Of a stretch of DNA of 64,000 nt, positions 1 through 10,330 are shown one piece after another (the stretch's first letter is position 1; each line of letters begins with the position of its first letter). Below the pieces are notes generated by a model. It was given only the letters and a program-made list of their open reading frames with translations. It did not search any database and was not told the DNA's origin. Origin of the DNA: Acanthococcus lagerstroemiae (taxonomy: Eukaryota > Arthropoda > Insecta > Hemiptera > Eriococcidae); the NCBI GenBank assembly GCA_031841125.1, contig CM063112.1, forward strand, positions 63,045,722-63,109,721. The letters are read 5' to 3'. A program made the translations under genes and the position numbers.

Positions 1-249
1 CACTTTCTTCGTGATAACATCCAAATATCCGCACGATATTTGTTTGACACAATCATACATGCTGGAATTAATGGATGTCGTTAGACAACGATGTTGGAAG
101 GCTTATCATGATGGGTCAGGGAAGAGCAGGCACAAATTTGAGTTGTGAAAAGCAGAAGAAAAATGGAGGGGAAAAAAATTCCTTGTCCGAAATGTTACAA
201 ATTTGAGATGATATGCCAGAAAAAGCTCATGAAATGGATGGAGGGATGA
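1..249. other. intergenic, nothing recognised
   Basis: No splice-supported coding exon, RNA gene or repeat structure is visible here. The right edge merges into the body of a SINE-like sequence. Confidence 0.5.
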
Positions 250-553
250 GGGTACAAACGATGTAGTAATCTACCCCTGTATCCCTTCTCTCGTTCTGAC
301 GCCACTGCCTCTAGGGAGCTGTTTGTCACTAGTCTCTTTTTCCATTTTGCTCTCAACCCGAGCCCTGAAATCCGCCCTTTCGAGCTTTACCTTAGAGACG
401 TCGAGGCTGTTAGGGCTGTCTTTGCCCTCTTCTCATCTGGCCGAAAAACCGGCCTAAGTCGAAATGTAGCGAGTTGCCGCGTGGGCTTGAACCCGGGGGG
501 ACCTTCGGAACCCGAGACCAGCGCGCTATCCACTCAGCCAACCAGACCCCTCC
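250..553 (-). mobile_element. tRNA-derived SINE (minus strand)
   Basis: Read on the minus strand, the head at about 553-470 is tRNA-like. The A box TGGCTGAGTGG lies at 540-530 and the B box GGTTCAAGCCC at 493-483, with the spacing expected of an internal pol III promoter. About 220 bp of unrelated body follows towards 250, as in a SINE rather than a tRNA gene. The body ends without a clear poly-A or target duplication, so the left boundary is approximate. A functional tRNA is unlikely because the acceptor stem does not pair convincingly. Confidence 0.6.
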
Positions 554-3177
554 GCTAGGGGGCTGATGGAGTGTCTGCTCCCCTAAATTTTCAAAAAATG
601 TACCATTTTACTTAAAAAGACTTGCTTTGTACTTTCTTCGCATAAAAAAAAAGGTTTCACCTTTCCTTAAATCAACTTCCCTCTCCCTTCCGAAGGAAAG
701 ATAGACGACGCACATGCTGACATTGTCTTACAGTTGCCTTCTTCGTGCTGACTGGGTAGTTAATTTCCCGCAGTTCTCGATATGTTTTCACCTCTGCAGA
801 CTAGTTTGAACACAAGGGGGCAGAACTTGTATTCAGATCACAAATTCGCTATTTTTGAACTGTTTGATCATCAGTAATCCAGAGTATTCCATATTCCTTT
901 TCAGGTGACTGTTTTTTTTATTTCGAATGATGTACCTAGCGCTTTTCACAGATCGTAATGGACCGATTTGAGTACTTAATGATCACAGACGGGCATAATG
1001 TTGGACGAAAACATCGCCGAGATCATACTAAGTAGGTAATAATGAACAAGATGATATATTCGTTGATCCGAAATCAGATTTCAGTTTTCAGTTGTTATGT
1101 TGATGGTGGAGTGATTGATCTTCGAGAGGTGATCGGAGATCGTTTCTCTTGGGGACTTACTGACTTGATTTTCATCATGATCACAGAGTCAGTAATGACG
1201 GTTCAGAAACTCTGTGGTTACCTGTCCCTGCGATCGACTTAATGTGCAGATCGATTTTTATAGATACTGATCTTGAATATCGACCATCATTGGGTCTAGC
1301 ACTTCATTAAGGTCATTTGAGCCCCGTGCTTATGTTCTGTGGCTGTCATACAGGTACTCTAGTTCTTGTTTGCGCCTTCGCACATCCAAGTATCTTTTTA
1401 CATTTTTGGGCACTACGAGGCTTGCAACGTAAAAACGTGCCATTTTGCCATTCAGTTTGACAGACCCCCGAGTTGCAGGTAAAATTATAATCATACTAAC
1501 CTGTTATTGCTGTCTTCGAGCACGAGTCAAATTTCACTTTTTCACGAAGCTGTCAAACGCGCGAACGAAAATTGCTGTATCTGTTATTTACGGAAAAGAA
1601 ATTCTATCAAACTCGGAAATGTTTGTTTCTCGCTGAGAACTGGACGATAACGTCCTCCTCCCTTTCGACGTTTCGTTTGACTATTTCGAATAAAGTTTGG
1701 ATTTATGCCATTCTGGCACAAAATTCATTTTTGTAATTTGTAACGACGGTATTTATAATTCTCGACATTTTTTTCTTATCTGAAAAGCTCGTCGAATATT
1801 AACGGACAACGACGGCGCTAGGATACAAATTACGAACAAAATATGTTTCATTTCCGGTTTTCTGTGTTTTCGACGATGACGATGGACGATGCATTTTCAT
1901 CGTTTTCTACGAATAAAAAGTGACCGTTGGGTGGCGAGGGCTGTTGGCTCGTGCACAAGCCAATCGAATATGGGCGAATGTTTATTAAAATTGCATTTAA
2001 AATGACGTGGAAGTTCCGACTTAAATATTCTTCAAGCCGAATAAAGTACCTATGTATTATAGGTAACTTTTCTGTTACAACCCGATGTATTGATCCGTCA
2101 CTATAGATATATGTATTATTCCTTAAAAGTACCGAAAACTTTCACAACTATAAAACTGATGTACATAATATGTTATAAATATGGTCGCATGGTTGGCCTT
2201 CCGAGATTTTCATCAGTCATCGTAAAGATAGCGAACGGTGATGAAGTGAATCTTGATGATCACCAGGAGTAAAAATTTGCATATTACACCAATTTACCGA
2301 CCACTGAATACGTGATATTAATTGAAGCTGTCAATTAATTGAGAAATGTACACTATGGTAGAAAACAAAACAACGCCAGTTCATGAAAAGAAATGTGACC
2401 AGAGAGCATTTTTCATTGAATTGGCATTTTAGTAAATATGTGTGGAATTCGTCTTCGTCTTCTATACAGTTTTTCACATTACGGTTTGGTTCGATTCGGT
2501 CATGTTAATGACGAACTATAAACGAGACCAGACGGTTATCGAAAATAAGGAGAAAAAAATTACCGTCCCCAGTAGCCTTCAGTTTTAACGAGTCTTTATT
2601 CTTTGGTTTCTTAAAGGAAATATTTTTATTGTGGTGTCTGAGTTGCATCATTGTATATGTGATGTAGTTTCATACGTATATGGGTGTTGAAGCAGGTAAG
2701 ATTTCATTTTCATTCTAAGCTTCCAAAAGTTCCTATATTTAAGAGCACAGGTGAAGTTTTCCAATATTTTTCTGGTATTTCTTAGCATCTGCCTTCAGTA
2801 GCCTAAAATTTAAAAACAAAAAAAAAGTTATTATTGGGGGAAGAACTCATAACAGAATATTGAAAAACGACTTTTATAATAAGCTGTGTATAAGTTTCCA
2901 CATCACAGGTCGACCGAGAGTGGTAATTGAATACAATATGCAATGGTGCAGTTCTAAAAGTTACTTAGTACAAATGCTACTAAAAGTCTTCCATCTTGAG
3001 TGCACTGATGGCTAGCACTTGATGGTTTCCTACCCGATACTTGCTTATCAAATAATATTCTCGGGTTCACTCTTTTGAGGGTTGTCCGTATATTTTACGT
3101 AATCCAATTTGAGCCCATCCGAAACGTCTTCCCTCATGTAAACAACAATAATAATAATAAAATAATAACAATAATAT
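554..3177. other. intergenic, no gene supported
   Basis: AT-rich sequence with only short chance ORFs (for example 1042-1242, 1445-1636, 2090-2272) that lack recognisable domains or splice context. An (AAT)n-rich stretch at about 3147-3177 directly abuts the inverted terminal repeat that follows. Confidence 0.5.
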
Positions 3178-3304
3178 AGTAGTAGTAGTAGTAGTACAAA
3201 AAAGTGTGATACAAGCACACATTTTTTTTTTTCAAAGAAAAAAAAACGTGTGGATGTATCACACTTTTTGTACTACTTCTCCTCTCTTTTCACTCTAATA
3301 TAAC
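3178..3304 (+). repeat. left inverted terminal repeat with internal hairpin
   Basis: Begins with (AGT)n at 3178-3195. It is followed by an arm with GTGTGATACAAGCACAC and, after T- and A-rich runs, the opposing arm GTGTGGATGTATCACAC. The terminus can therefore fold on itself. The inner part, up to 3304, is nearly the reverse complement of 10005-10060 at the other end. The left copy has roughly 45 extra bases, which form its hairpin. Confidence 0.7.
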
Positions 3305-4020
3305 TTTTTTTAACATGCTCAATGAACTTCAACAAACTCAAAATCGATTCAAGAACCAATTTTTAACATGCTCAACAAACTTCAACGAACTCAAAATCGG
3401 TTCAAGAATCAATAATCAGCACTTAGCAGCTGCGGAGCACCGTAGGTGTGACGTAGCTGCTCGTAAAAATTCTGATCACATTTAATATACTACTATTCAA
3501 CCGAAAAACCTGGATCATATTTAGTTTACCACTACTCAACTGAAATTCCAGCATCACAGTTTTACGGTTTCAAGTCCGTAAATCCAGACTCATCTTTTTT
3601 CGGTATGTTCACCGAGCTTCAATGGGTGCTCAATGACTATTTCAACAATTAAATCAGAACAAGAACAAAATAAATACGCTTATAAATCCAACAAACTGGA
3701 TACGGTAATAAATGCGTAATTTTTCCAAGCTCACATTTTTTCTCAACAAGCTCAATGAACTTCAACGTTTATAATTTCGGTAATAAATGCGTAATTTTTC
3801 CAAGCTCACAAGTCGACGAGTAATTTTCATCATTTTTTCTCCATCAAAACCAGTCAAAATAGAGTGTAGATGTTTTTTCATGACCAGTTGACGAGTCATT
3901 TTTTCATCATAACCAGTCAAAATAGACTAGATTTTTTTTCTCTCATGATCCGTCGATGTGTGTTCTTCCTCCAAATTTCATGATTGGTCGACGTGTAAAT
4001 TTCATGAATTTTTCATCAAT
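3305..4020. repeat. subterminal direct repeats
   Basis: A unit of about 52 bp with the core TAACATGCTCAA and CTCAAAATCG is tandemly duplicated at 3311-3362 and 3363-3412. A 32-bp stretch beginning GGTAATAAATGCGTAA occurs at 3703-3735 and again at 3779-3810. CCAGTCAAAATAGA recurs near 3850 and 3915. No ORF is supported. The position just inside the inverted terminal repeat suits a subterminal region of a mobile element. Confidence 0.55.
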
Positions 4021-5327
4021 TTAGTGTGATTAAGACTGATATTTTATTTTATTTTTTTTTAACGAAAACAGTATCTCAACGTGTATTATTGAATATAGGC
4101 CTACACTAAATTTCGTCTGTATTAACCTTTTCCTTAATTAAAAATCATGATCCATAAGAGCTTCCGACTAAAATGATTTTTTACTCATTCACACGAGGAC
4201 TATGCAGTTGAACTCTAAACGAAAAAAAAAACAACAACGTAGCGTACAACAGAATAATAAGCAGGTAAGTTCATTGAGTACATGAGTGAAAATGGCAGTC
4301 ACCTTCCGCTACATAAATGTGTTGAGTGAAAAAATAAAGAATAATAATATTGAACAACAATTCGTCAACTGGTTGCTAACTTCTTACAAGAATAATTATT
4401 CGTTGAGTTGAATGGTCGTTCACAGCTATTATGTTATTCCACATGACGTTTTCTCCCTAGGTTTCAGAAGTGCAATTCCGAAACTTATGGAAACTATGAA
4501 ACCGTTGGTTTGCTTTCGAAACAGCTTTTCTTCAGTTTTAGCGAGAAGTCACGAATTGATTTTTTTTCTAATGTTTATGACTCAATATCAAATTCAGACT
4601 GATATTTTAATAAAATCAAGATACTACGTAGGACACACATTTTCTAGCAGTCGATCGAAGCAGTAATCTCACATGACGCTATGTCGTTCTCTGGAAAAAT
4701 AATGTTGAAAACAAAAATTTTCTCGCGCTCTTCGTAAAAGTGGTCCGATCGGACCGTTATTTCTCTACGTGTAGCAAGATTTCCCGAAAGCTAGATGTCC
4801 CGCCCAAATTTCGGAATAAGAGCCCAAGAAGAAAACGAGCTTCTCCCAGGGATCTCACCTGTAGGAAATTTGCCGATAGCAAATTACCGACTGAGGGTGC
4901 TATAACTCGTAATTACGAACGTTCAGCCTACTATCACCATACTCATAGGTGTTTAACCACAGACTACCCCAAGCCCCACGGGAGTCAGGGCGAGTTCATG
5001 ATGACCCCTGTCCCTGGTGTACTTAGTTAACGAAGTAATGCCGAAAGACCTGAGCCATCAGAATGGACGTAAATACTTGGGAACCCACTCTTCATGTCCC
5101 TGAATGAAAAGAGGTCCACCAAATGGAAAAATAATTTTGAAAATAGTCCAGGGATGCCACGTACCATAAATCAAATACTTTGCATGGTGGTGCGTCCATG
5201 CATTTTTCATAAAATAAACTAAAAAGAAAAAATGATTCCAAATTCACCTCACTGAAATTATTAGAGTCATGTCACACGGCACAAGAATTCGTGTATTGAA
5301 AATTAATAGAATCGAAAATAAATTATG
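4021..5327. other. non-coding interior of the inverted-repeat element
   Basis: Two ORFs (4412-4666, 4740-5030) show no recognisable domain, codon bias or homologous motif and are judged chance. Nothing else is identified. Confidence 0.4.
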
Positions 5328-5335
5328 ATGAAAAT

Positions 5336-5597
5336 CAGGCCCGGATTAATGCACGGGCCCTCAGGGCCCGTGCCATGAGCGGAACATTTTTGAGGAGCGG
5401 AAAAGTTTTCGACTATAATAATTATACAAAAATTTATTCGCAACTCGCAACTCTCAAGTTCAAAACCAATACAAGCGAAACTTCAGAAAGAAATCAAAAC
5501 GGAAGGCAAGGGCAAGTAATTATTTTAGCAACGGCTCGAGGGGGGGGCTGCTTCTAAGCGAGTGCCCAGGGGCGCTCATGACCGTAATCCGGCTCTG
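5336..5597. mobile_element. hAT-type MITE with perfect 8-bp target duplication
   Basis: A 262-bp element. The left end is CAGGCCCGGATTA and the right end, reverse complemented, is CAGAGCCGGATTA. These imperfect terminal inverted repeats have the CAG start typical of hAT elements. The octamer ATGAAAAT is present immediately outside both ends (5328-5335 and 5598-5605), matching the 8-bp duplication hAT transposases make. A 60-codon ORF inside (5375-5557) is chance. The element is inserted in the larger inverted-repeat unit and so is younger than it. Confidence 0.85.
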
Positions 5598-5605
5598 ATG
5601 AAAAT

Positions 5606-6483
5606 AATAATAATGAAAAATGATAAAAAATATAATGCGGCATATTGGAGTACTCGACGGCTTCATAAAATAAACATGGGGCCAGTGGCCCTTACTTCGC
5701 GATACGTCTGTTCGTACGCGATCAAAATATAGATGCCCTCAGATATGGGCTCGAAATCAATAATAAATAAATAAATATTACAATCAGACTGCATTGAGTG
5801 ATAACGATGTGGAAATAGGGTCCTCTCTCCCCTAAAATTTAGAATAAATAAACAAACTCAGCAACAATGGCTGGCAAATGAAATCGGCCAAAAGATATTC
5901 GACTAGGAAATGTGAAATCAAAAAACTAATCCACAGGGAGTCGCCTTCTCCCGAGGACATATTCAAATTTAGAGATTCGGACTACAAATCTTGACTAAAG
6001 AGCTCGAGGAGCCTCAGAGCTCTCGGAACGATCTCCTTCGATGGTTACAGATTCGGTGACGACTCCTGCGTCTCGATCTGATTTTGTCTCATAGGACCCT
6101 AAAATTTTGAATCACCCACCCTGAACGTGCAGTAACCAGGATACTGAGCCTTTACGTGATTTACGTGTGGGCTATTCACACAATTTTGAATTAAAACAAG
6201 GGGGGGGATAAAAAAAATAAAATGGAATACTTTTTGATTCGAAAATTTTGAGAAACCCAAGACCAAAAGTAAACGGAATTTCTATTCCGCGCCCTTTCTA
6301 GATCATACACGCGGGTTGAAAGGGCGCCGGCACCCTGGTAAGCACGAATCTCTTAAGGCTAGCACTAGTGAAATCGCACTACCACGGGTCGAAAAACCGA
6401 AAATAAGGTACTTTACCTAGCATTTCAGCTAAAATACCAAAAAGAACTCAAACTGGAGTTACGTCGCGACCAAAGTCAACCCC
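5606..6483. other. non-coding, nothing recognised
   Basis: Between the MITE and the R1-like fragment. No ORF or repeat structure of note is visible. From about 6290 the base composition becomes GC-richer, approaching the retrotransposon fragment. Confidence 0.4.
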
Positions 6484-7627
6484 GGGCGTTGGAGTTTCTG
6501 ACCGGATGGATCGAGTCGGCGGGCTTGTGCTTGGCGGTGCAGAAGACGAAGGCAGTTCTGTTCACGACGCACCGCAAGTACGACCAACCAACGTTCGTGC
6601 TGAAAAGCGAGAGGATCGCGCCATATCCAGCGCTGAAGTACCTGGGGCTGTGGTTCGACGGGAAGCTGTCGTTCCGCGAGCACTTCCGGAGTGCGGCGGC
6701 GAAGGCAGACCGGGTCGTCGGGTAGCTGTCGCGTCTGATGGCGAACCTGGGTGGCCCGAGGGAGCAGAAGCGGAGGCTGTACGCGAACGTCGTGCTGTCG
6801 GTCCTGATGTACGGAGCACCGGTATTCGCGGACGCCGTGCAGATCCCGTACCGGAGAGTGGAGCTAGAGAAGGTGCAGCGGAGAGTCGCGTTGAGGTGCG
6901 TCAGTCGGAGGCGGTAGGCGTGCTGGCGCGCCTTACACCCATCGAGCTGAAGGTCGACGAGTTGGCGCAGTCGTACCGGGTGTAGAAGGCGAGGTCGCGG
7001 CAGGAGGCACGCCGGGCGAAGCGTGGCATACAGCTGTCCACGCTTCAGCAATGGAAGGAGAGACTCGCCCAGTCTTCGAAAGGCGAGTGGACCCGGGAGC
7101 TGATCGGTGAGCTCGACCTGTGGACAGGTAGGAAGCACGGGAGCCTGAACTTCCACCTGACCCAGGTCGTGAGCGGGCACGGTTGTTTCGGCTCGTACCT
7201 GCAACGGATGGGTTTGGCAGCAAGCGCCGAGTGCACCCATTGTGCAAGCAGAGAGGAGGACACGCCGTGGCATACGCTATTCGAGTGCGACGCCTGGGAG
7301 GAGGAGAGGCGCGGGGCGGTCACGATCGATCCCGGAGAGGGCGTGATCGACCGTCTTGCGCCGGACATCTTGGTCCCGGAGCTGTTGAGGGGCCGAAGCG
7401 GTTGGAACCGGGTGTCGGGTTCCGTTTCGGCCATCCTGCGACGGAAGATGGAGGCTGAGTGGTCGAGACAGAGGACGCAAGGAGGAGAAGCTGAACTTGC
7501 TGCTGCTGCGGCGGCGGCGGATACCATCCAGCGAAGCTCGCCCATAGCACCAGGGCTGGAGCAGAGTTCGCCCGCAGTGCAAGGGCTGGAGCCACAATCA
7601 GACGAGTCTCACGCGATGAGTGAGTGA
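6484..7627 (+). pseudogene. R1-clade ORF2 C-terminus (reverse transcriptase tail and zinc finger), broken
   Basis: The first part (frame of 6489) contains LKYLGLWFDGKLSF and, after an in-frame TAG at 6723-6725, LSRLMANLGG and VLMYGAPVFADAV. These are typical of the RT C-terminal region of R1/TRAS-type elements. Near 6908 the coding signal moves to another frame (LTPIELKVDELAQSY), which has a second TAG at 6983-6985. It then continues through LNFHLTQVVSGHGCF to a C-terminal CTHC...H-x4-C zinc finger at about 7232-7292 and ends at TGA 7625-7627. At least two stops and one frame change show it is inactive. The family call rests on motif order and the C-terminal CCHC-type finger. Confidence 0.75.
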
Positions 7628-7895
7628 AGAGGTCCGGCTTCGGGGGACCTGAAATTTCCAGGCGAGCGCTCTGGGAGTCCGGACTTCGGTCAGTAGGGAA
7701 CCCCGTGGTGGCCCTGGCAGGACGCGCGCACCGTTCCGGCCAGGAGAAATAGGGGCTTGGGCCCGGCCTCAAAGCGTTCCCCTCGGTACTGATGCGATGC
7801 CCGAAAGGGTAGTTTCCGGTGCCGGGAGTGCGGTGTCTCAGGGGCCACTTTGGCATGCGTGCATCGCCATACGTCCCACCACACCACGTGTACCC
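6484..7895 (+). mobile_element. 5'-truncated R1-clade non-LTR retrotransposon
   Basis: A GC-rich block, in sharp contrast with its AT-rich surroundings. It encodes the C-terminal part of a reverse transcriptase ORF2 and then about 270 bp resembling a 3' untranslated region. The element lacks everything upstream of the thumb-side RT motifs, the usual 5' truncation of target-primed elements. The 3' limit near 7895 is set only by the composition change; no poly-A tail or target duplication was found. It sits inside the inverted-repeat element at 3178-10096. Confidence 0.75.
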
Positions 7896-8441
7896 AATGC
7901 TGGATAAACTGGAACGGTACCGAGCGTATGGTCTGTATCTCGAGTTGATGGATCTAGATCTGCGAATTGGCGCCACTGTTAAAAATCTTCCGGCAACTCG
8001 ACGACAGATGAAGAAGTGCAGGAACAAACTGAAAAATAACATAGCACAGTAACTTGTCCCAAAATTCTAATTTGAGATGAATGTGAATCGCCTACAGCAC
8101 GTTTCTATCACATGTAGAAGATGCATTACCCAAGTTACTAAGCTGCTCACCCTACTAAAACGAAAATTCAATAAATTTTGGGTTAATACCTTCTAGGAAA
8201 GATGTTCCTTGAGGAAACTTAATTTAGCCCACTTGATTCGAAAACATGATACGAAATACAAAATCCAAAATGAGGGGAGCTAGGCTTACAACACAAACAC
8301 TCATAATAATCGAAAATTATCGGACTAAGGTACGAAATCTGACATAAAAATGAACAAATGAAACGTAATGCTTAGCCGATACTGGAAGGTCCTGGAGCCA
8401 TTGGCAGCGAATTCGATGATGACTGTAGGCTATATCATCAT
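7896..8441. other. non-coding, nothing recognised
   Basis: AT-rich sequence between the retrotransposon tail and the truncated capsid-like gene. A short ORF tail (to 8052) is not recognised. No continuation of the capsid gene is visible. Confidence 0.4.
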
Positions 8442-8783
8442 TTAATGAAACCAATCCTTTTTCATCGCTGTTGCAATTCCTGGGTTATCTATGGAATCAA
8501 TTTCATTTCCTGCAATGTAATAACTGATTCTACTATACAACTGTAAAATTCCATTATTAACAAAATTTACTTTTTTTGTATCAATAGAGCTTAAAACTGT
8601 ACCATCACTATTTTTTTGAAGCGTTAATTTTCCATTAATAATTAAAAAGCTTCTATGAGGGCAAGTCTTAATATCTTCATTATATAGAGGTATTGGGATT
8701 GTGCCTCCAAGTTGATTTATGTCAACAGAGATTGGAGGCTTGTAATCAATATAATCTTCACTCTCAATAATATTTAGTTCCAT
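8442..8783 (-). pseudogene. double-jelly-roll capsid-like protein, N-terminal fragment
   Basis: A 113-codon ORF whose pattern resembles the N-terminus of insect double-jelly-roll-like proteins, the major-capsid family of Polinton-like elements. An opening stretch is followed by short beta-strand-like segments, then FVNNGILQL, YYIAGNEID and a closing GIATAMK. The family is normally several hundred residues, so most of the first and all of the second jelly roll are missing; the frame stops at 8442 with no downstream continuation. It lies downstream (minus strand) of the penton-like gene, consistent with a structural gene cluster. Recognition is from remembered family patterns, not a search. Confidence 0.5.
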
Positions 8784-9005
8784 GTTGCAGATATAAATCA
8801 GCTTATACTGTTGTATATTTATAAAGAAAAAAAATTAAAAAGATTTAATATGAAGTTCCACGGTAATTGTCTCTCCTTCAACGTCTATGGAACGATTATC
8901 TTGATCAACAATTTGAATAAAAATTTCTCTAATTTCATATGTATTTACTGGATAATATCGATGTTGGGTAGGTATTTGTACAATTTTTCCCCAGTATGAG
9001 TATTT

Positions 9006-9552
9006 TTAGAGGGAAGGAGAATAGACAATATTTCCTCTTGATTTTCCATTTTCATAATTTGATTCAATAAGATTACACCTAAGTCGAATTGCATTTACTG
9101 GAAAAATATCAACTATTGAATCTGAATGACCAGTCACATTTTTTTCTATAATTCGTTTATTGCTAAATCCCAGAACACGTCCTAGTGACTTTCTTGAGGT
9201 GAAATCTATTTTTTTAATATATATGTTTACATAGTACTTTAATTTTGCGACTTTCTCCTGTATTATTACAGTGAACTTAGCTTCTTGACATTTTGGATGC
9301 ATTCTAAGTTGCTCAGCAATCTCTGCTACTTCATATGTACCAGGGGGGTATGGTGACTCGATCATGAATACCATTATCATCTATGAGTATGAGTTCATTA
9401 TTTTTCTCTGTTACATTATTTATTGAGTTATAAACAACAAAACTAGTTAGACATATTTGCCAGTCTTTATCTGTATCTAGGTGAATAGGTTGTTCCAAAT
9501 GATATCCTAGTTCAGAAGACTTTTCAAATTGTAATTCAATACTGAAACCCAT
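9006..9552 (-). pseudogene. penton/minor-capsid-like protein, frameshifted
   Basis: Two overlapping minus-strand frames together make one protein-like stretch of about 180 residues. The first (9552-9331) starts MGFSIELQF and includes DKDWQICLTSF. The second (to 9006) contains EVAEIAEQLR, SLGRVLGFS, VDIFPVN and IRLRCNLIES. The last set resembles the single-jelly-roll minor capsid/penton-like protein that accompanies double-jelly-roll genes in insect Polinton-like elements. The frame changes at a six-base homopolymer (9343-9348), so this could be a genuine mutation or an assembly error. A weak end beyond the conserved region also suggests decay. Confidence 0.5.
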
Positions 9553-9682
9553 TTATTTAAAAAACATTTTTATTGATCTGAGGATCTTATTTTTTTCCAT
9601 TTTTCATAATTATATTTTTTCCCCTTCTTCAGCTTTTTCGAGTTACACTCTGTCTATTTGTTTTTATAATCTTTAGGTACAC

Positions 9683-9985
9683 TTATTCTTTTAAATCGTT
9701 CTTCAAGCTTCTGTTTTCAATTTCAAGTTCATTTGCAATATCATTACATTCTTTATTTGTTAAGAACTTATTTTTTTTAGTTGTAAGAGATAATGAAAAA
9801 CCAGGAAGGGATATTTTTTCAGGTTTTAATTCTTCATTATGTTTTTTTCTTAGCTCATTGTGTTCATTTCTTTCTGTTTCAAACATTTCTTCCATTTTAT
9901 CAACAAGCGATTTATATTCTTTGATTCTACTACAAGATTGATTGAGTAATAAATCTTTACACCTTGATTCTGTTATTAAATTCAT
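9683..9985 (-). CDS. small coiled-coil protein of the inverted-repeat element
   Basis: The first in-frame ATG outside the terminal repeat is at 9985, giving 100 codons. Residues of about 20-55 are rich in Glu, Lys and Leu with heptad-like spacing (VDKMEEMFETE, NELRKKHNEELK), and the C-terminus (NELEIENRSLKNDLKE) is again coil-like. No family is recognised. It is the gene nearest the right terminus and is co-oriented with the two capsid-like genes, so it may be a small accessory or structural protein of the same element (inference). The longer reading that starts at 10063 would run through the terminal repeat and is not favoured. Confidence 0.4.
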   Translation of the reverse strand: MNLITESRCKDLLLNQSCSRIKEYKSLVDKMEEMFETERNEHNELRKKHNEELKPEKISLPGFSLSLTTKKNKFLTNKECNDIANELEIENRSLKNDLKE

Positions 9986-10004
9986 TGAGCATGTTGAAAA
10001 AACC

Positions 10005-10096
10005 GTTATATTAGAGTGAAAAGAGAAGAGAAGTAGTACAAAAAGTGTGATACATCTACACACTTTTTTTGCACTACAACTACTACTACTACTACT
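10005..10096 (-). repeat. right inverted terminal repeat with internal hairpin
   Basis: Reverse complement counterpart of 3178-3304. The arms GTAGTACAAAAAGTGTG and CACACTTTTTTTGCACTAC form a short-loop hairpin just inside the terminal (ACT)n tract at 10081-10096. The (AAT)n run outside it is not part of the match. Confidence 0.7.
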
Positions 10097-10194
10097 AATA
10101 ATAATAATAATAATAATAATAGTAATAATTTAACTACCCTCTCTGCCTAGACGCAAATCTTAGCAGTGTGATGTACATTTAAACTGTAGTATTC
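10097..10194. repeat. (AAT)n microsatellite and flank
   Basis: AAT repeats directly outside the right inverted terminal repeat, mirrored by the (AAT)-rich tract at 3147-3177. Confidence 0.6.
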
Positions 10195-10330
10195 CGATGC
10201 GCAATCAGTTACCCTCCAGTTACCCGTGGAAAAGTTAACAATTTGCAACCCTCGGTTACCCTAAGATTACCCAGAAACCCGTTAGTTCCCCTTTAGTTAC
10301 TCGGGTAACTGGCGGGATTTTGTGCATCGA
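10195..10330. repeat. possible short foldback element rich in GTTACC
   Basis: Starts CGATGCGCAA and ends TTGTGCATCG, which are near reverse complements. Inside, CCAGTTACCCG on the left pairs with CGGGTAACTGGCGGG on the right. No target duplication is evident. Confidence 0.3.

Larger units (their letters stand above)
3178..10096. mobile_element. Polinton-like/virus-like element remnant with inverted terminal repeats
   Basis: Two inverted terminal repeats bound a 6,919-bp unit: 3178-3304 and 10005-10096. Both start with (AGT)n, carry the motif AAAAGTGTGATACA and run inward to a shared CTCTAATATAAC block. Three minus-strand genes lie next to the right terminus: a coiled-coil ORF (9683-9985), a penton/minor-capsid-like gene (9006-9552) and a truncated double-jelly-roll capsid-like gene (8442-8783). 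No polymerase B, integrase, packaging ATPase or protease is visible, so it is a deletion derivative or non-autonomous form. Termini of the AG...CT type and capsid genes suit Polintons/Mavericks or related viral elements (inference). A hAT-type MITE (5336-5597) and an R1-clade fragment (6484-7895) are nested inside. Both flanks are (AAT)-rich, so a target duplication cannot be read. Confidence 0.6.

Noticed and set aside
480..552. Functional tRNA gene
   Set aside because: Pol III boxes are present, but acceptor-stem pairing and a proper anticodon arm are not convincing, and a SINE-like body follows.
4412..5030. Coding genes at the left half of the inverted-repeat element (4412-4666, 4740-5030)
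   Set aside because: No similarity to integrase, polymerase or other element proteins, and composition looks non-coding.
5375..5557. 60-codon ORF at 5375-5557
   Set aside because: Lies wholly inside a non-autonomous MITE and has no recognisable motif.
7045..8042. Long minus-strand ORFs opposite the R1-like fragment
   Set aside because: High GC content creates long antisense ORFs. The plus strand carries the recognisable RT and zinc-finger motifs.
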